Shown here: positions 55,763-64,000 of the stretch, piece after piece | How the letters are laid out: every line of letters starts with the position of its first letter | Numbering within the stretch: position 1 is the stretch's first letter | From: Desulfopila aestuarii DSM 18488 | GTDB taxonomy: Bacteria > Desulfobacterota > Desulfobulbia > Desulfobulbales > Desulfocapsaceae | NCBI RefSeq assembly: GCF_900143695.1 | Contig: NZ_FRFE01000015.1 | Span: 62,001 to 126,000, forward strand | Direction: 5' to 3' | DNA length: 64,000 nt | Position numbers and translations under genes: made by a program | Notes under the pieces: model-generated | What the model was told of the DNA's origin: nothing | Database searches by the model: none | The model's input: the letters and a program-made list of their open reading frames with translations, nothing else

Positions 55763-57216
55763 TGTTCAAGACCTTACCCTATTATCTGGTGGCGCTCATG
55801 ATGCTGCCAGCCATATCGTGGGCCCAGGCCAAAGATGCCCCGGTGCCGCTCACCTTGAAGACAGCGGTTGAGACGGCCCTTGCCAACAACCTCAACCTGA
55901 CCCTCAGGCGTGAAGATACCAATATCGCTGCCGGAGCTATTGACATAGCCAAAGGCCGCTTCGATAAACAGTTCAACGCCGAAACCGGCGTGGAAGGTGT
56001 ACACTCCACCCCGTTGTATGCGAACGGAATCGACAATGAAAACAGCGGCCGCCTCGACGCTTCGATAACAAAACGATTCACTACCGGTACCGAAGTGGAA
56101 CTGGGATGGACGAATTCTCGTTACGATGCCGATGCCTTCGGGATAGAAGTTAATCCTTCCTATCGATCAATGGTCGAACTCGGGATCAGTCAGCCGCTGC
56201 TTCGAGGCTGGGGAACGGAAATCCAAACCGGCCAGGTTACCGCCGCCGAGATCGAGCACACCGCCTCAACCTTCCAAGTGAACAGCACGGCTGCGGATTT
56301 GGCCGCTCTGGTGAAACGCGGTTACTGGAACCTGGTGTTTTCCTGGCAGGATATCGAAGTGAAGAAATTTTCGGTATCCCTCGCCCGCAAACTGCTGGCG
56401 GAAACTGAGGCCAAGATAGCCGCCGGTGCGCTGGCAGAAGTGGAGATCTACCAGCCACAATCGGAAGTGACCCGGCGCGAAGAGGATTTGATTGCCGCTG
56501 AACTGGCCATCGGCCTGGCCGAGGATGAACTGAAACTCCTACTGAACAGCAGCGACTGGCTCACGCCCTTTGCCCCGACGGACACCCCGTCAACCGAGCC
56601 GGTTACACTTGAACAAAAAAAGATCCTGCAAAATGCTCTCGCCAACAGGCCGGATCTCAAAGCGGCCAAAATGAGCATCGACGCTGCCCGGATTCGCCAG
56701 ACCCTGGCCGAAGATGACCTGCGTCCAGCTCTCAGTCTCGCCGGTCGTGTCGGCTATGGCGGCCTTGATGATAGCTATGGAGACGCTCTCGATGCAGCCC
56801 TCGACGACCCAGACACCGAATGGCAGGTTGGCCTGCAGCTCTCAATCCCGCTGGATAATACAACAGCCAAAGGTTCACTGCAGCAGGCCAGAGCTCTCCA
56901 TGCAAAGGCCAAAACCAGCGCGCAGCTCCTGGAACTTGAGATCACCAAAAGTGTTCGCACCACGGTTCGCGATATAGAGTTAGCCATCAAAGGCATGGAA
57001 GCGACCCGGAAAACGAGCCTTGCAACCAAGAAGAGGCTGGAAGCCGAGCAGGCCAAATTCGATGCCGGCCGCTCCACTACCCTCGATGTCCTTATCGCCC
57101 AGGAATCCTATGCAAGAGCACTTAGTCAGGAAAATCGGACCGCTATTTTCTACGTCCAGGCCCTGGCTGAACTGGATCGAATCCAAGGGTTCGTGACGCT
57201 CGCTTCCGCACAGTAA
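55762..57216 (+). CDS. TolC-family outer-membrane efflux protein
   Basis: A 484-residue protein with a signal peptide at about 1-23 (ending WAQA). Two OEP repeats of long helices with beta-strands are seen: LKTAVETALANNLNLTLRRE starts repeat one, and LEQKKILQNALANRPDLKAA starts repeat two, followed by a glycine-rich strand and a long coiled region (LQQARALHAKAKTSAQLLEL). It forms the channel for the RND pump just upstream. An intrinsic terminator follows. Confidence 0.92.
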   Translation: MFKTLPYYLVALMMLPAISWAQAKDAPVPLTLKTAVETALANNLNLTLRREDTNIAAGAIDIAKGRFDKQFNAETGVEGVHSTPLYANGIDNENSGRLDASITKRFTTGTEVELGWTNSRYDADAFGIEVNPSYRSMVELGISQPLLRGWGTEIQTGQVTAAEIEHTASTFQVNSTAADLAALVKRGYWNLVFSWQDIEVKKFSVSLARKLLAETEAKIAAGALAEVEIYQPQSEVTRREEDLIAAELAIGLAEDELKLLLNSSDWLTPFAPTDTPSTEPVTLEQKKILQNALANRPDLKAAKMSIDAARIRQTLAEDDLRPALSLAGRVGYGGLDDSYGDALDAALDDPDTEWQVGLQLSIPLDNTTAKGSLQQARALHAKAKTSAQLLELEITKSVRTTVRDIELAIKGMEATRKTSLATKKRLEAEQAKFDAGRSTTLDVLIAQESYARALSQENRTAIFYVQALAELDRIQGFVTLASAQ

Positions 57217-57250
57217 CTGTCCATTCTCGTTTTTTCTATCACCGCACCCT

Positions 57251-57279
57251 GCCGCCCGTTCTTTTCGGGCGGCCTTTTT
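57251..57279 (+). terminator. Intrinsic terminator of the RND operon
   Basis: GCCGCCCG (57251-57258) pairs with CGGGCGGC (57266-57273) around TTCTTTT, followed by CTTTTT. It ends tetR-adaptor-pump-outer membrane factor. Confidence 0.93.
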
Positions 57280-57434
57280 CCCATTCTCCTTCTCACCTAA
57301 TTCCCGTACTTGTTTTTTTCTTGTGAAATCGTGTACCATTACACAGAAAAAATTGAAATAAATCCTGAGTCTTTTCAGTCGATCAGCCGGGCACAAATTC
57401 GGACTCCGGTTTCCCTCCCGTATAGCAGAGCACA

Positions 57435-59318
57435 ATGGAAAACAGTGAAATTTACAAAAGACTAACTGCTGAATCCAAGCTCCCTTCCCCATCGAAGGTT
57501 GCGACAGAGGTCATACGGCTCTGCTACAGCGAAAGCTCGTCATTGCAGGATATCGCGAATGTGGTTGAAACCGATCCAGCCCTTTCCGCAAAATTCCTCA
57601 AATACGCCAATTCTGCACTGATGGGCACCATGGTGCCGATTACTTCAATCCAGCGCGCTGCGGTAAGAATAGGCATCCGCGGCATGGCCAGCATGGCACT
57701 CAGCTTCTCATTTCTTTCCCAGCAGAATAAATGCGAGTGCCGGGAGTTCAATTACCACCGCTACTGGTCAAAATCACTGGCACATGCGATCGCAGCCCGC
57801 GCCCTGGCCCAGAAAAGTAAAAACTTAGACCCGGATGAGCTCTTCACCTGTGCCCTCTTAAGCCATATCGGCGAACTAGCCCTGGCCACTGCTTTTCCAG
57901 AGGAATACGTTGAAATCCTCGCCCGCTCGCTAGGCACCAAGGAAATGCTGGAAGAGGAACAACGCATCTTTGAAATCCATCATCATAACCTCAGTGCAGA
58001 AATGTTTACAGACTGGGGCCTGCCCAAACTGTTCGGTCAAGCGGTTCGCATTCACGAATCCTATGTGGCAGACGAAGAAGAAAACGAAGAATTGGCAGAG
58101 CTCGCCGAAATTCTCCATCTCTCACTACAGATAGCCAACATCTGTGTGCTGGACCTACCGCTCTCTATAAGTTTTGATGCAGTGGAAAAGCTCGCCGAAA
58201 ATTATGGTATTGCGGCAAAAGAATTCGGCGCGTTCTTCGAACAGATTGTCCTTACCTGGCAGGAATGGGGATACCTCTTCCAGATCCCAACCCAGCAATG
58301 TCCACTTTATCACCAGCTCAAGACTCTGGACGCCAATTCCATAGAAGCACAGGTCCGCAGCAGGCCGGAAACTGAGATTTTGCTGCTGGCAGTTGATGAC
58401 GATCCCCTCACCCTGCTCAACCTTACTCGGATTCTCGGGAGTGAAAGTCGACAGATCATCACTGCTGAGAATGGTAAGCAGGCATTGCAAATTGCCCTTG
58501 AAAAGCGACCGGAAATGGTGATTACCGACTGGCGCATGCCCCAAATGGATGGACTTGAGCTCTGCATGGCTTTGCGCCAGGAGACCACCACCCAGCACAC
58601 CTACATCATCATGCTCACCGGGGCAGAGGCGGACGATGAACTGGTCCAGGCCTTTGATGCCGGCGCCGACGATTATGTGGTTAAGCCTTTCACTCCCAAG
58701 GTTCTCGAAGCGCGGATACGGGGTGGCGAGAGATTGATCCGCTATCAGCGAAAGATCAACAGAGATCGTGAGGTTATTCAGAAATATGCTGTGCGGCTCG
58801 GTGTAGCCAACCGCAAGCTGCACACCATGACCGATGCCCTCACCGGTCTGCCCAACAGGCGTAATGCCATGGCCCGCTTAAAAGATGTGGTGGCGGAATC
58901 GAGCCGTTACGGCGAAAAACTGAGCTGCATCATGATCGATGTCGATCATTTCAAAAACATCAACGACACCCATGGCCATGATAACGGCGATCTCGTACTC
59001 AAGGAAGTTGCCCAGATTTTCAGTAAAAATGCAAGAAGTTACGACATGGTAAGCCGCATGGGCGGGGAGGAGTTCCTCGTTATCAGCACCAGAAGCGACC
59101 GAGAAGAATCGCTGCAACTGGCCGAACGTCTGCGCGCCGCAGTAGAAAAACATGTTATGGAACTTGGTGGCGGCACAGTCGCACAAGTCACCATCAGTGC
59201 CGGGGTTGCCTCATGGCGTGACGAATATGCCAATGGCGGCGAACTGATCAAGGCCGCCGACGATGCCCTTTACCGGGCCAAAAAGAACGGTAGAAACAGG
59301 GTCGAAACCGCCTGGTAG
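57435..59318 (+). CDS. HDOD-receiver-GGDEF signalling protein (diguanylate cyclase)
   Basis: A 627-residue protein with three domains in series. HDOD spans about 15-215 (LPSPSKVATEVIRLCYSESS). The receiver spans about 314-430, with acidic LLAVDDDPLTLL and phospho-acceptor Asp365 in MVITDWRMPQMDG. The GGDEF domain spans about 463-625, with DALTGLPNRR, IDVDHFKNINDTHGHDNGD and the active-site GGEEF (543-547). RSYD at 534-537, five residues before GGEEF, is a product-inhibition I-site. It should make cyclic-di-GMP under phospho-receiver control. HDOD ahead of a receiver-GGDEF module is an uncommon order. Confidence 0.9.
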   Translation: MENSEIYKRLTAESKLPSPSKVATEVIRLCYSESSSLQDIANVVETDPALSAKFLKYANSALMGTMVPITSIQRAAVRIGIRGMASMALSFSFLSQQNKCECREFNYHRYWSKSLAHAIAARALAQKSKNLDPDELFTCALLSHIGELALATAFPEEYVEILARSLGTKEMLEEEQRIFEIHHHNLSAEMFTDWGLPKLFGQAVRIHESYVADEEENEELAELAEILHLSLQIANICVLDLPLSISFDAVEKLAENYGIAAKEFGAFFEQIVLTWQEWGYLFQIPTQQCPLYHQLKTLDANSIEAQVRSRPETEILLLAVDDDPLTLLNLTRILGSESRQIITAENGKQALQIALEKRPEMVITDWRMPQMDGLELCMALRQETTTQHTYIIMLTGAEADDELVQAFDAGADDYVVKPFTPKVLEARIRGGERLIRYQRKINRDREVIQKYAVRLGVANRKLHTMTDALTGLPNRRNAMARLKDVVAESSRYGEKLSCIMIDVDHFKNINDTHGHDNGDLVLKEVAQIFSKNARSYDMVSRMGGEEFLVISTRSDREESLQLAERLRAAVEKHVMELGGGTVAQVTISAGVASWRDEYANGGELIKAADDALYRAKKNGRNRVETAW

Positions 59319-59363
59319 CCACAACCTGCGTCCCCCTCAGACAGTTTCTTATCTCCGCCGACT

Positions 59364-60176
59364 TCAGCCCAGTGCCACGTCAAGGGTCATCATCAAGGCA
59401 AATCCGAACATCACCCCGATAGTCGCCACATCCGAATGCTTCTCGGCCTGCGACTCTGGAATCAACTCCTCAGCTACCACGTAGATCATCGCTCCAGCAG
59501 CAAACGAGAGAGCATATGGGAGAATGGGCTGCATGAGAATAACCAGAGCCGCTCCCGCCACTCCTGCAATAGGCTCAACCACGCCCGACATCTGCCCATA
59601 GAAAAAGCTCTTTGCTCGAGATAACCCCTCACGTCTGAGCGGTATGGACACCGCAGCACCTTCCGGAAAATTCTGAATACCTATGCCAAGTGCCAGAGCC
59701 ACGGCAGCCCCAATGGTTGCAGTTCCCTGACCGGCAGCAGCAGCGCCAAAGGCCACACCAACTGCCAAACCTTCAGGAATATTATGCAGGGTAATGGCCA
59801 GCACCAGCAAAACCGAACGCTGCCAGCTGGTCTTCACCCCTTCAGCCTCTTTGGTTGGAAAACCGGAATGCAAATGGGGCAGGAGTTTATCCACTCCCCA
59901 CAAAAAACAGCCTCCGCTCAGAAAGCCAATAAGCGGAGGAAGCCAGACAATTCCCCCGGCCTCTTCCACCAACGCAATAGCAGGTGCCAATAGCGACCAG
60001 AAACTTGCAGCGATCATTACACCCGCAGCACAACCCAGCATACCGTCCAAAGCTTTTCTATTGATCTCCTTGAAAAAGAAGACCAATGCCGCTCCCAGCG
60101 CAGTCAGAAACCACGTAAACAGTGTACCAAGCAGCGCCTGTTGCACGCCCGTCAAACTAAGAAACCATTCAACCAT
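59364..60176 (-). CDS. ZIP-family divalent metal transporter (ZupT-like)
   Basis: A 270-residue protein with eight membrane segments. The metal-site helices carry [19 protein letters not shown] and [16 protein letters not shown], the H-N-x-P-E-G and x-N-x-P-E-G motifs of ZupT/ZIP proteins. It imports zinc, iron or manganese across the inner membrane. No Zur- or Fur-like box was recognised in the short gap upstream (60177-60271). Confidence 0.92.
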   Translation of the reverse strand: MVEWFLSLTGVQQALLGTLFTWFLTALGAALVFFFKEINRKALDGMLGCAAGVMIAASFWSLLAPAIALVEEAGGIVWLPPLIGFLSGGCFLWGVDKLLPHLHSGFPTKEAEGVKTSWQRSVLLVLAITLHNIPEGLAVGVAFGAAAAGQGTATIGAAVALALGIGIQNFPEGAAVSIPLRREGLSRAKSFFYGQMSGVVEPIAGVAGAALVILMQPILPYALSFAAGAMIYVVAEELIPESQAEKHSDVATIGVMFGFALMMTLDVALG

Positions 60177-60271
60177 GCTTTCTCCTCAATTGTTTTTTCA
60201 ACAATAATTGCCGAAGATTCGACTCGAAACCCGGTTAAACACGCATTATTTGTAAAACCAATACATCATAT

Positions 60272-63058
60272 TCAACTACCACCAGTCCCCAGATAGACCG
60301 CCAGTTCATCCATAAGTCTCGTCGCAGCCACACGAAGCCGGTTGAACTCATCCAGGGCGCTGTCCATTCGCCCCTCCTTACTCATGGATTCCAAAGAGAG
60401 TGCCAGCTCCCGTACAGAATCTGCCGCAAAATGACCAACAGCGCCTTTATAGGCATGTGCCGCATCACGAAGCCCTTCGGAATCACCGGCCGCAATCGCG
60501 GCTTCGATGGCGTTTAAAAGCGTCTCATTTCTCGCCATAAACAGCTGGACCAGTTCCCGAAACAGCCCCTCGTCATCACCAACAAATTCCAGAGCTCTTT
60601 TCAAACTCCAGAGCAGCTGATCCTGAGGCAGGTCCACATTTTCAGATCTGGCCACTGGGGAAGCACCAGGCACCTCCGCGTTTGCATTCCTGCCAAGTTC
60701 TTGAGTATTCAGCCAGGGCTTGAGCCGTTCTGCGAGTACATCGGGCTTGATGGGTTTGGTAAAAAAATCGTCCATGCCTACCTCGAAACAACGTGTTCTG
60801 GTGGACTCCATGGCATTGGCGGTCATGGCGATAATGACCGAACGTTTCAACCCCTGCTCCATCTCACGTTTTCGAATCAGCTGTGTTGTTTCATAACCGC
60901 TCATTTCCGGCATCTGGATGTCCATCAGTACTACAGAATAGGTTCTCTCCGCCGTCATCCGCAACGCTTCCCGACCACTCCCCGCCACCTCGGCCTGCAG
61001 TCCGTATTTTTGTAAAATTGCCAGGGCAATATTCTGATTGATCGGTTCATCATCCACCAGCAGCAGCGATCCATGCAATCGGGGATGGGTTTGGAGTTGC
61101 TCGGCAATTGTCTCTTTTTCGAGACGTTTTTGCCCCCTGGCTACTCTGTCGGCCAGACTGTTGTACAAATCTAGCTGCCGGATGGGCTTCAGCAAAGATC
61201 TGCTGACCCCGGCCCTACGTAACTGCGCCTTGACAAAGGACATGGTACTCATCAAGACCATCAGTGGAGCATTGTCACCAAAATCCCGGTGTATGGCTTC
61301 GGCAAACTGCAATCCTTCACAGTCGGGCAGTCGTTGATCGATCAGGATGGCGTCTACCGCTTTGTCATGACGAATCAGCTCATTCAAGGCTGCCAGACAG
61401 CTGCCCGCATCCGGATAAGAAAGCACCTCAGCATCGCAAAACTCAAGATAATGCTCGATAATCGAGCGGTTGCTCCGACTGTCGGCCGCAACGAGATACC
61501 GTTTACCTTTCAGCTTGTTATAGGGAATGAGCGGGAATGTTTCCTCAACAATGTCAAAAGCTATTGAAAACCAGAAAGTCGTTCCCGAACCGATCTTGCT
61601 GCTTACGCCGATGCTGCCGCCCTGCTGTTCGACAAGCTGCTTACAGACACTGAGCCCAAGGCCTGTTCCACCGTATTTGCGGGTGGTAGAACCATCTGCC
61701 TGGGTAAATTTTTCAAACAGCCTACCGGTTACATCATCGGAAATACCAATCCCTGAATCCTCCACGGTAAACATGAGCTCCTGCTGGGAATCATGGCGAT
61801 TCACAACCGACACCGACAGTTTGACCTCCCCCGCTTCGGTAAATTTCACCGCGTTGCTCAGCAGGTTGGTGATAATCTGGCGCAATCTGGTTGGATCCCC
61901 AAGAATACGGCAGGGAATGGAAGTCGGCACAAAACAGGTCAGCTCGAGATTCTTAAGGTTTACCGTATCGATAAAAAGCTCAGATGTCTCCTCCATCAAC
62001 TCCCGCAGATCAAAAGGGATAGACTCGAAAGTGATTTTGCCGGCATCGATCTTGGAAAAATCAAGAATGTCGTTAATGATAAGAAGCAGGGAGTCTGCTG
62101 AACGGGTCGCTGTTTCCAGCAGACGTTTGTACTCAGCAGTCATCGGCACATCCTGTAACAGGGAGAGGACACCGATAACACCGTTCATAGGCGTACGGAT
62201 TTCATGGCTCATATTGGCCAGGAACTCACTCTTGGCTCGAGCCGCCGCCAACGCCTCGTCGCGCTTGGCCCGGAGCTCCTCGGTCCGCTCCTGCACCAGC
62301 ATTTCCAGATTGTGTCGATGTTGCTGCAGCTCAGCGTCCCGCTCCTGGATGCCTTTCAGCATAGTGTTGAAGTCATCGATCAGTTGGCCAATTTCATCAT
62401 CGCTCAGCTTATCGACCCGCAGACCGTAATCGCCATTTTCGGAAATATCCCTGGCAGTACTAGCCAGAAGACTCACCGGCCGGGTAATGATTCCCTGCAA
62501 CCGGGCAGAGATAAGCACCGTCACCGCCAACACCACCACCATACTCAAGACCAGCAAAATGATGGAATTCAGGATATGCGCAGTCATCCTGCCAGTGCCT
62601 GAAAGCAGGTAGAGGACTCCGATGGTTTTATCCTGCAGGTTTATTGGTCGAAAAATCTCGAACTTGTAATGGCCCGACTGAAAGTAAAAACGGACAGCAT
62701 CCGAGGAGACCATTTTCGGCAGCTGCTGCTCAGAGCCTTCAGCACCTCGAAAATAGGAGGCGAACGGTGCACCGTCAAAGTCATAGATGGCTGCCACTTC
62801 GATGTCCCGGTCGGCCCGCAGCGTACCAAGTATTTCTGCAGCACCATCCTTATCGGAGAAACTTAGCGCGGCACTGGAAAGATCAGCGATCGATTCTGAG
62901 AGAATCGTCAGGTTTTCAAGCATGGCCTGACGCATGCTGCGAATCTGGTTAAAGGCGGAAACCAGGGTAAATATAAAGAGCGCAGTGCCGGCTACAACAA
63001 TACTCAACACGACAAGCTTCTGCTTAATGGGCAATTTTCGAAAACGTGGCCACTGCAT
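60272..63058 (-). CDS. BarA-like hybrid histidine kinase with two receivers and HPt
   Basis: A 928-residue protein from the ATG at 63058 (MQWPRFRKLP); an in-frame upstream ATG at 63187 adds 43 atypical residues. Order: membrane helix 14-34; periplasmic domain 38-160 (CHASE8-like, VAAIYDFDGAPFASYF); membrane helix 162-184; HAMP 185-240; coiled coil; His box FLANMSHEIRTPMNGVIGVL (His285); ATPase with GGTGLGLSVCKQLVEQQGG; receiver 1 (520-640, Asp574); receiver 2 (663-785, Asp713); and HPt with His868 in DAAHAYKGAVGHF. Receiver 1 has AADSRSN where an acidic pair is usual, so its phosphorylation is doubtful. The output partner is not in the window. Confidence 0.91.
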   Translation of the reverse strand: MQWPRFRKLPIKQKLVVLSIVVAGTALFIFTLVSAFNQIRSMRQAMLENLTILSESIADLSSAALSFSDKDGAAEILGTLRADRDIEVAAIYDFDGAPFASYFRGAEGSEQQLPKMVSSDAVRFYFQSGHYKFEIFRPINLQDKTIGVLYLLSGTGRMTAHILNSIILLVLSMVVVLAVTVLISARLQGIITRPVSLLASTARDISENGDYGLRVDKLSDDEIGQLIDDFNTMLKGIQERDAELQQHRHNLEMLVQERTEELRAKRDEALAAARAKSEFLANMSHEIRTPMNGVIGVLSLLQDVPMTAEYKRLLETATRSADSLLLIINDILDFSKIDAGKITFESIPFDLRELMEETSELFIDTVNLKNLELTCFVPTSIPCRILGDPTRLRQIITNLLSNAVKFTEAGEVKLSVSVVNRHDSQQELMFTVEDSGIGISDDVTGRLFEKFTQADGSTTRKYGGTGLGLSVCKQLVEQQGGSIGVSSKIGSGTTFWFSIAFDIVEETFPLIPYNKLKGKRYLVAADSRSNRSIIEHYLEFCDAEVLSYPDAGSCLAALNELIRHDKAVDAILIDQRLPDCEGLQFAEAIHRDFGDNAPLMVLMSTMSFVKAQLRRAGVSRSLLKPIRQLDLYNSLADRVARGQKRLEKETIAEQLQTHPRLHGSLLLVDDEPINQNIALAILQKYGLQAEVAGSGREALRMTAERTYSVVLMDIQMPEMSGYETTQLIRKREMEQGLKRSVIIAMTANAMESTRTRCFEVGMDDFFTKPIKPDVLAERLKPWLNTQELGRNANAEVPGASPVARSENVDLPQDQLLWSLKRALEFVGDDEGLFRELVQLFMARNETLLNAIEAAIAAGDSEGLRDAAHAYKGAVGHFAADSVRELALSLESMSKEGRMDSALDEFNRLRVAATRLMDELAVYLGTGGS

Positions 63059-63278
63059 GCCCTGCACATCCTCTATCTGATATAAGCAGCTCCGATGACA
63101 CCCCCCCGGAACCCAATCGACGGTCACACCCAACAATTCAACTGAGCACGCCAAAAAACTCTGTATTTTGATACAGGTATAGCACATTTAAAATGTTGCC
63201 TAAAGGAAGAAGAAAAAAAATCTACCTTTAGTAACCCAGGTGGCCAGACCAAGTATCATCAAAGCCACCTTCCAGGTG

Positions 63279-64000
63279 CTATTTTGCCGGTCCCTTTACA
63301 GCCAGATGATAGTAGCGGTTGAGATCAAAGAGTCCTGACCTGAGCGGGTCACTCTTGTCAAAATCCTGCTGAAACCAGTCATATTTTTCCCAGAAATTAC
63401 TCTCAGCCCTGTTGACACCAAAGCGAAGCAATGCTGCCACGTCCTCCTTTTTGCGACTGTCATACTCTTTTAACATGTTGAGAAAATCGGGGAGTTCCTC
63501 AAGACTGACATCAAAGAAATAGTTGGGATAACTCCCCACATAGCCCCTGATAAAATCTACCTCGTCCCTGTTTGAATTGAGCCGCTCATCTTCATTTAAC
63601 GGTGTCATCACATTGTCATGCCAGCGGTGGACCACAATGGACACCACTTGATCCTGGGTGGGGGAAATCCGTATCCGCACATAAGCCAGATTGGCATTGT
63701 AATCATTCATAAAGGCGAAAAATTTGGTTCCGGGTGCAGAGACACTATCAAAACCTCGGATATAATCAGCCTCACTCTTATATTGCAACGGCAATCTAGG
63801 TGGGTATCCCTGCTGGGCGGTGTGATAATTTTCATCAAAAGTAACATCTGCAGCTTTGACAAAACGGCTCTGCACCAGATTTTCAATGAATTCCCGTTTG
63901 AAATCCAGCGTCGTAAAGCTCATACCTGCCGGCAATTTGGATGGCGTGTAATGGATTTTCCCAGGATCGATGCCGCCATACCAGGAGCGCATAAGCACCG
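63279..64000 (-). CDS. cti: Fatty acid cis/trans isomerase (Cti), C-terminal part
   Basis: An open frame of 240 residues runs from the right edge to the stop at 63279. It contains RSWYGGIDPGKIHYTPSKLP, YPNYFFDVSLEELPDFLNML, RFGVNRAESNFWEKYDWFQQ and a terminal SGLFDLNRYYHLA, which match the C-terminal half of periplasmic Cti proteins. Cti converts cis- to trans-unsaturated membrane fatty acids under solvent or membrane stress, using an N-terminal c-type heme that lies outside this window. The Met near 63990 is internal, not a start. It lies upstream of the hybrid kinase on the same strand, about 220 bp apart. Confidence 0.8.
   Translation of the reverse strand, partial: VLMRSWYGGIDPGKIHYTPSKLPAGMSFTTLDFKREFIENLVQSRFVKAADVTFDENYHTAQQGYPPRLPLQYKSEADYIRGFDSVSAPGTKFFAFMNDYNANLAYVRIRISPTQDQVVSIVVHRWHDNVMTPLNEDERLNSNRDEVDFIRGYVGSYPNYFFDVSLEELPDFLNMLKEYDSRKKEDVAALLRFGVNRAESNFWEKYDWFQQDFDKSDPLRSGLFDLNRYYHLAVKGPAK

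Noticed and set aside
58155-58823. Minus-strand 222-residue frame opposite the HDOD-receiver-GGDEF gene
   Set aside because: Antisense shadow; no motif of its own.
1-64000. CRISPR array, tRNA, rRNA, insertion sequence or prophage genes
   Set aside because: No regularly spaced repeats, no tRNA-like cloverleaf, no transposase or integrase protein and no phage structural genes were recognised by eye.

Overview
The window carries a dense gene set from a Gram-negative bacterium. Support for two membranes comes from a YdbH/YnbE/YdbL outer-membrane lipid-transport operon, an RND/TolC-type efflux operon, a SurA-like chaperone and the tail of a periplasmic fatty acid cis/trans isomerase. Many multi-domain sensor kinases, a DUF362-ferredoxin, a class III old yellow enzyme and tandem periplasmic-binding/kinase systems suggest an anaerobic or facultative sediment-type Desulfobacterota (Desulfobulbales-like). 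That placement is inference from gene style; no rRNA or tRNA gene was seen.

Layout, left part (1-28.7 kb) is mainly housekeeping. It holds a siroheme-synthase N-domain (cut by the window edge), a methyltransferase, a small exported cysteine protein and a TlpA-like thioredoxin on the minus strand. These are followed by surA-like/rodZ-like/recO (+) and, converging on them, birA with an unusual split biotinyl-domain protein (-). Then come ydbH-ynbE-ydbL-cmoA-cmoB, a SLOG-like protein, carA-carB, ftsH-folP, a four-gene BMP-type (nucleoside-like) ABC importer, tex and a zinc-ribbon protein.

Middle part (28.9-48.7 kb) is accessory and rich in signalling. A periplasmic binding protein made of two tandem copies of one domain overlaps by one base a membrane histidine kinase with a C-terminal receiver. 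Next is a short decayed patch: a truncated hybrid-kinase remnant (-) beside an rraA gene interrupted by an in-frame TAA (+). After it lie an OYE-family oxidoreductase with a DUF362-ferredoxin, an orphan amino-acid-type binding protein, potABCD (-) with a MocR-type regulator just upstream, a stand-alone receiver, a Cache-domain chemoreceptor, and a second kinase whose sensor belongs to the same binding-protein family as the tandem protein.

Right part (48.7-64 kb) has rarD and ccdA-like genes (-), then a TetR-regulated RND efflux operon (tetR-adaptor-pump-outer membrane factor) with overlapping genes and two GACC-N2-GGTC operators flanking its promoter, closed by a terminator. It ends with an HDOD-receiver-GGDEF protein, a ZIP metal transporter, a BarA-like hybrid kinase, and the C-terminal part of a fatty acid cis/trans isomerase running off the right edge.

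The most interesting items are the tandem-duplicated binding protein with its kinase, the biotinyl domain with a large insertion but a retained Met-Lys next to birA, the second kinase with an enlarged dimerisation hairpin, the rraA nonsense codon beside a kinase remnant, and the promoter-hairpin arrangement near 1.1 kb.
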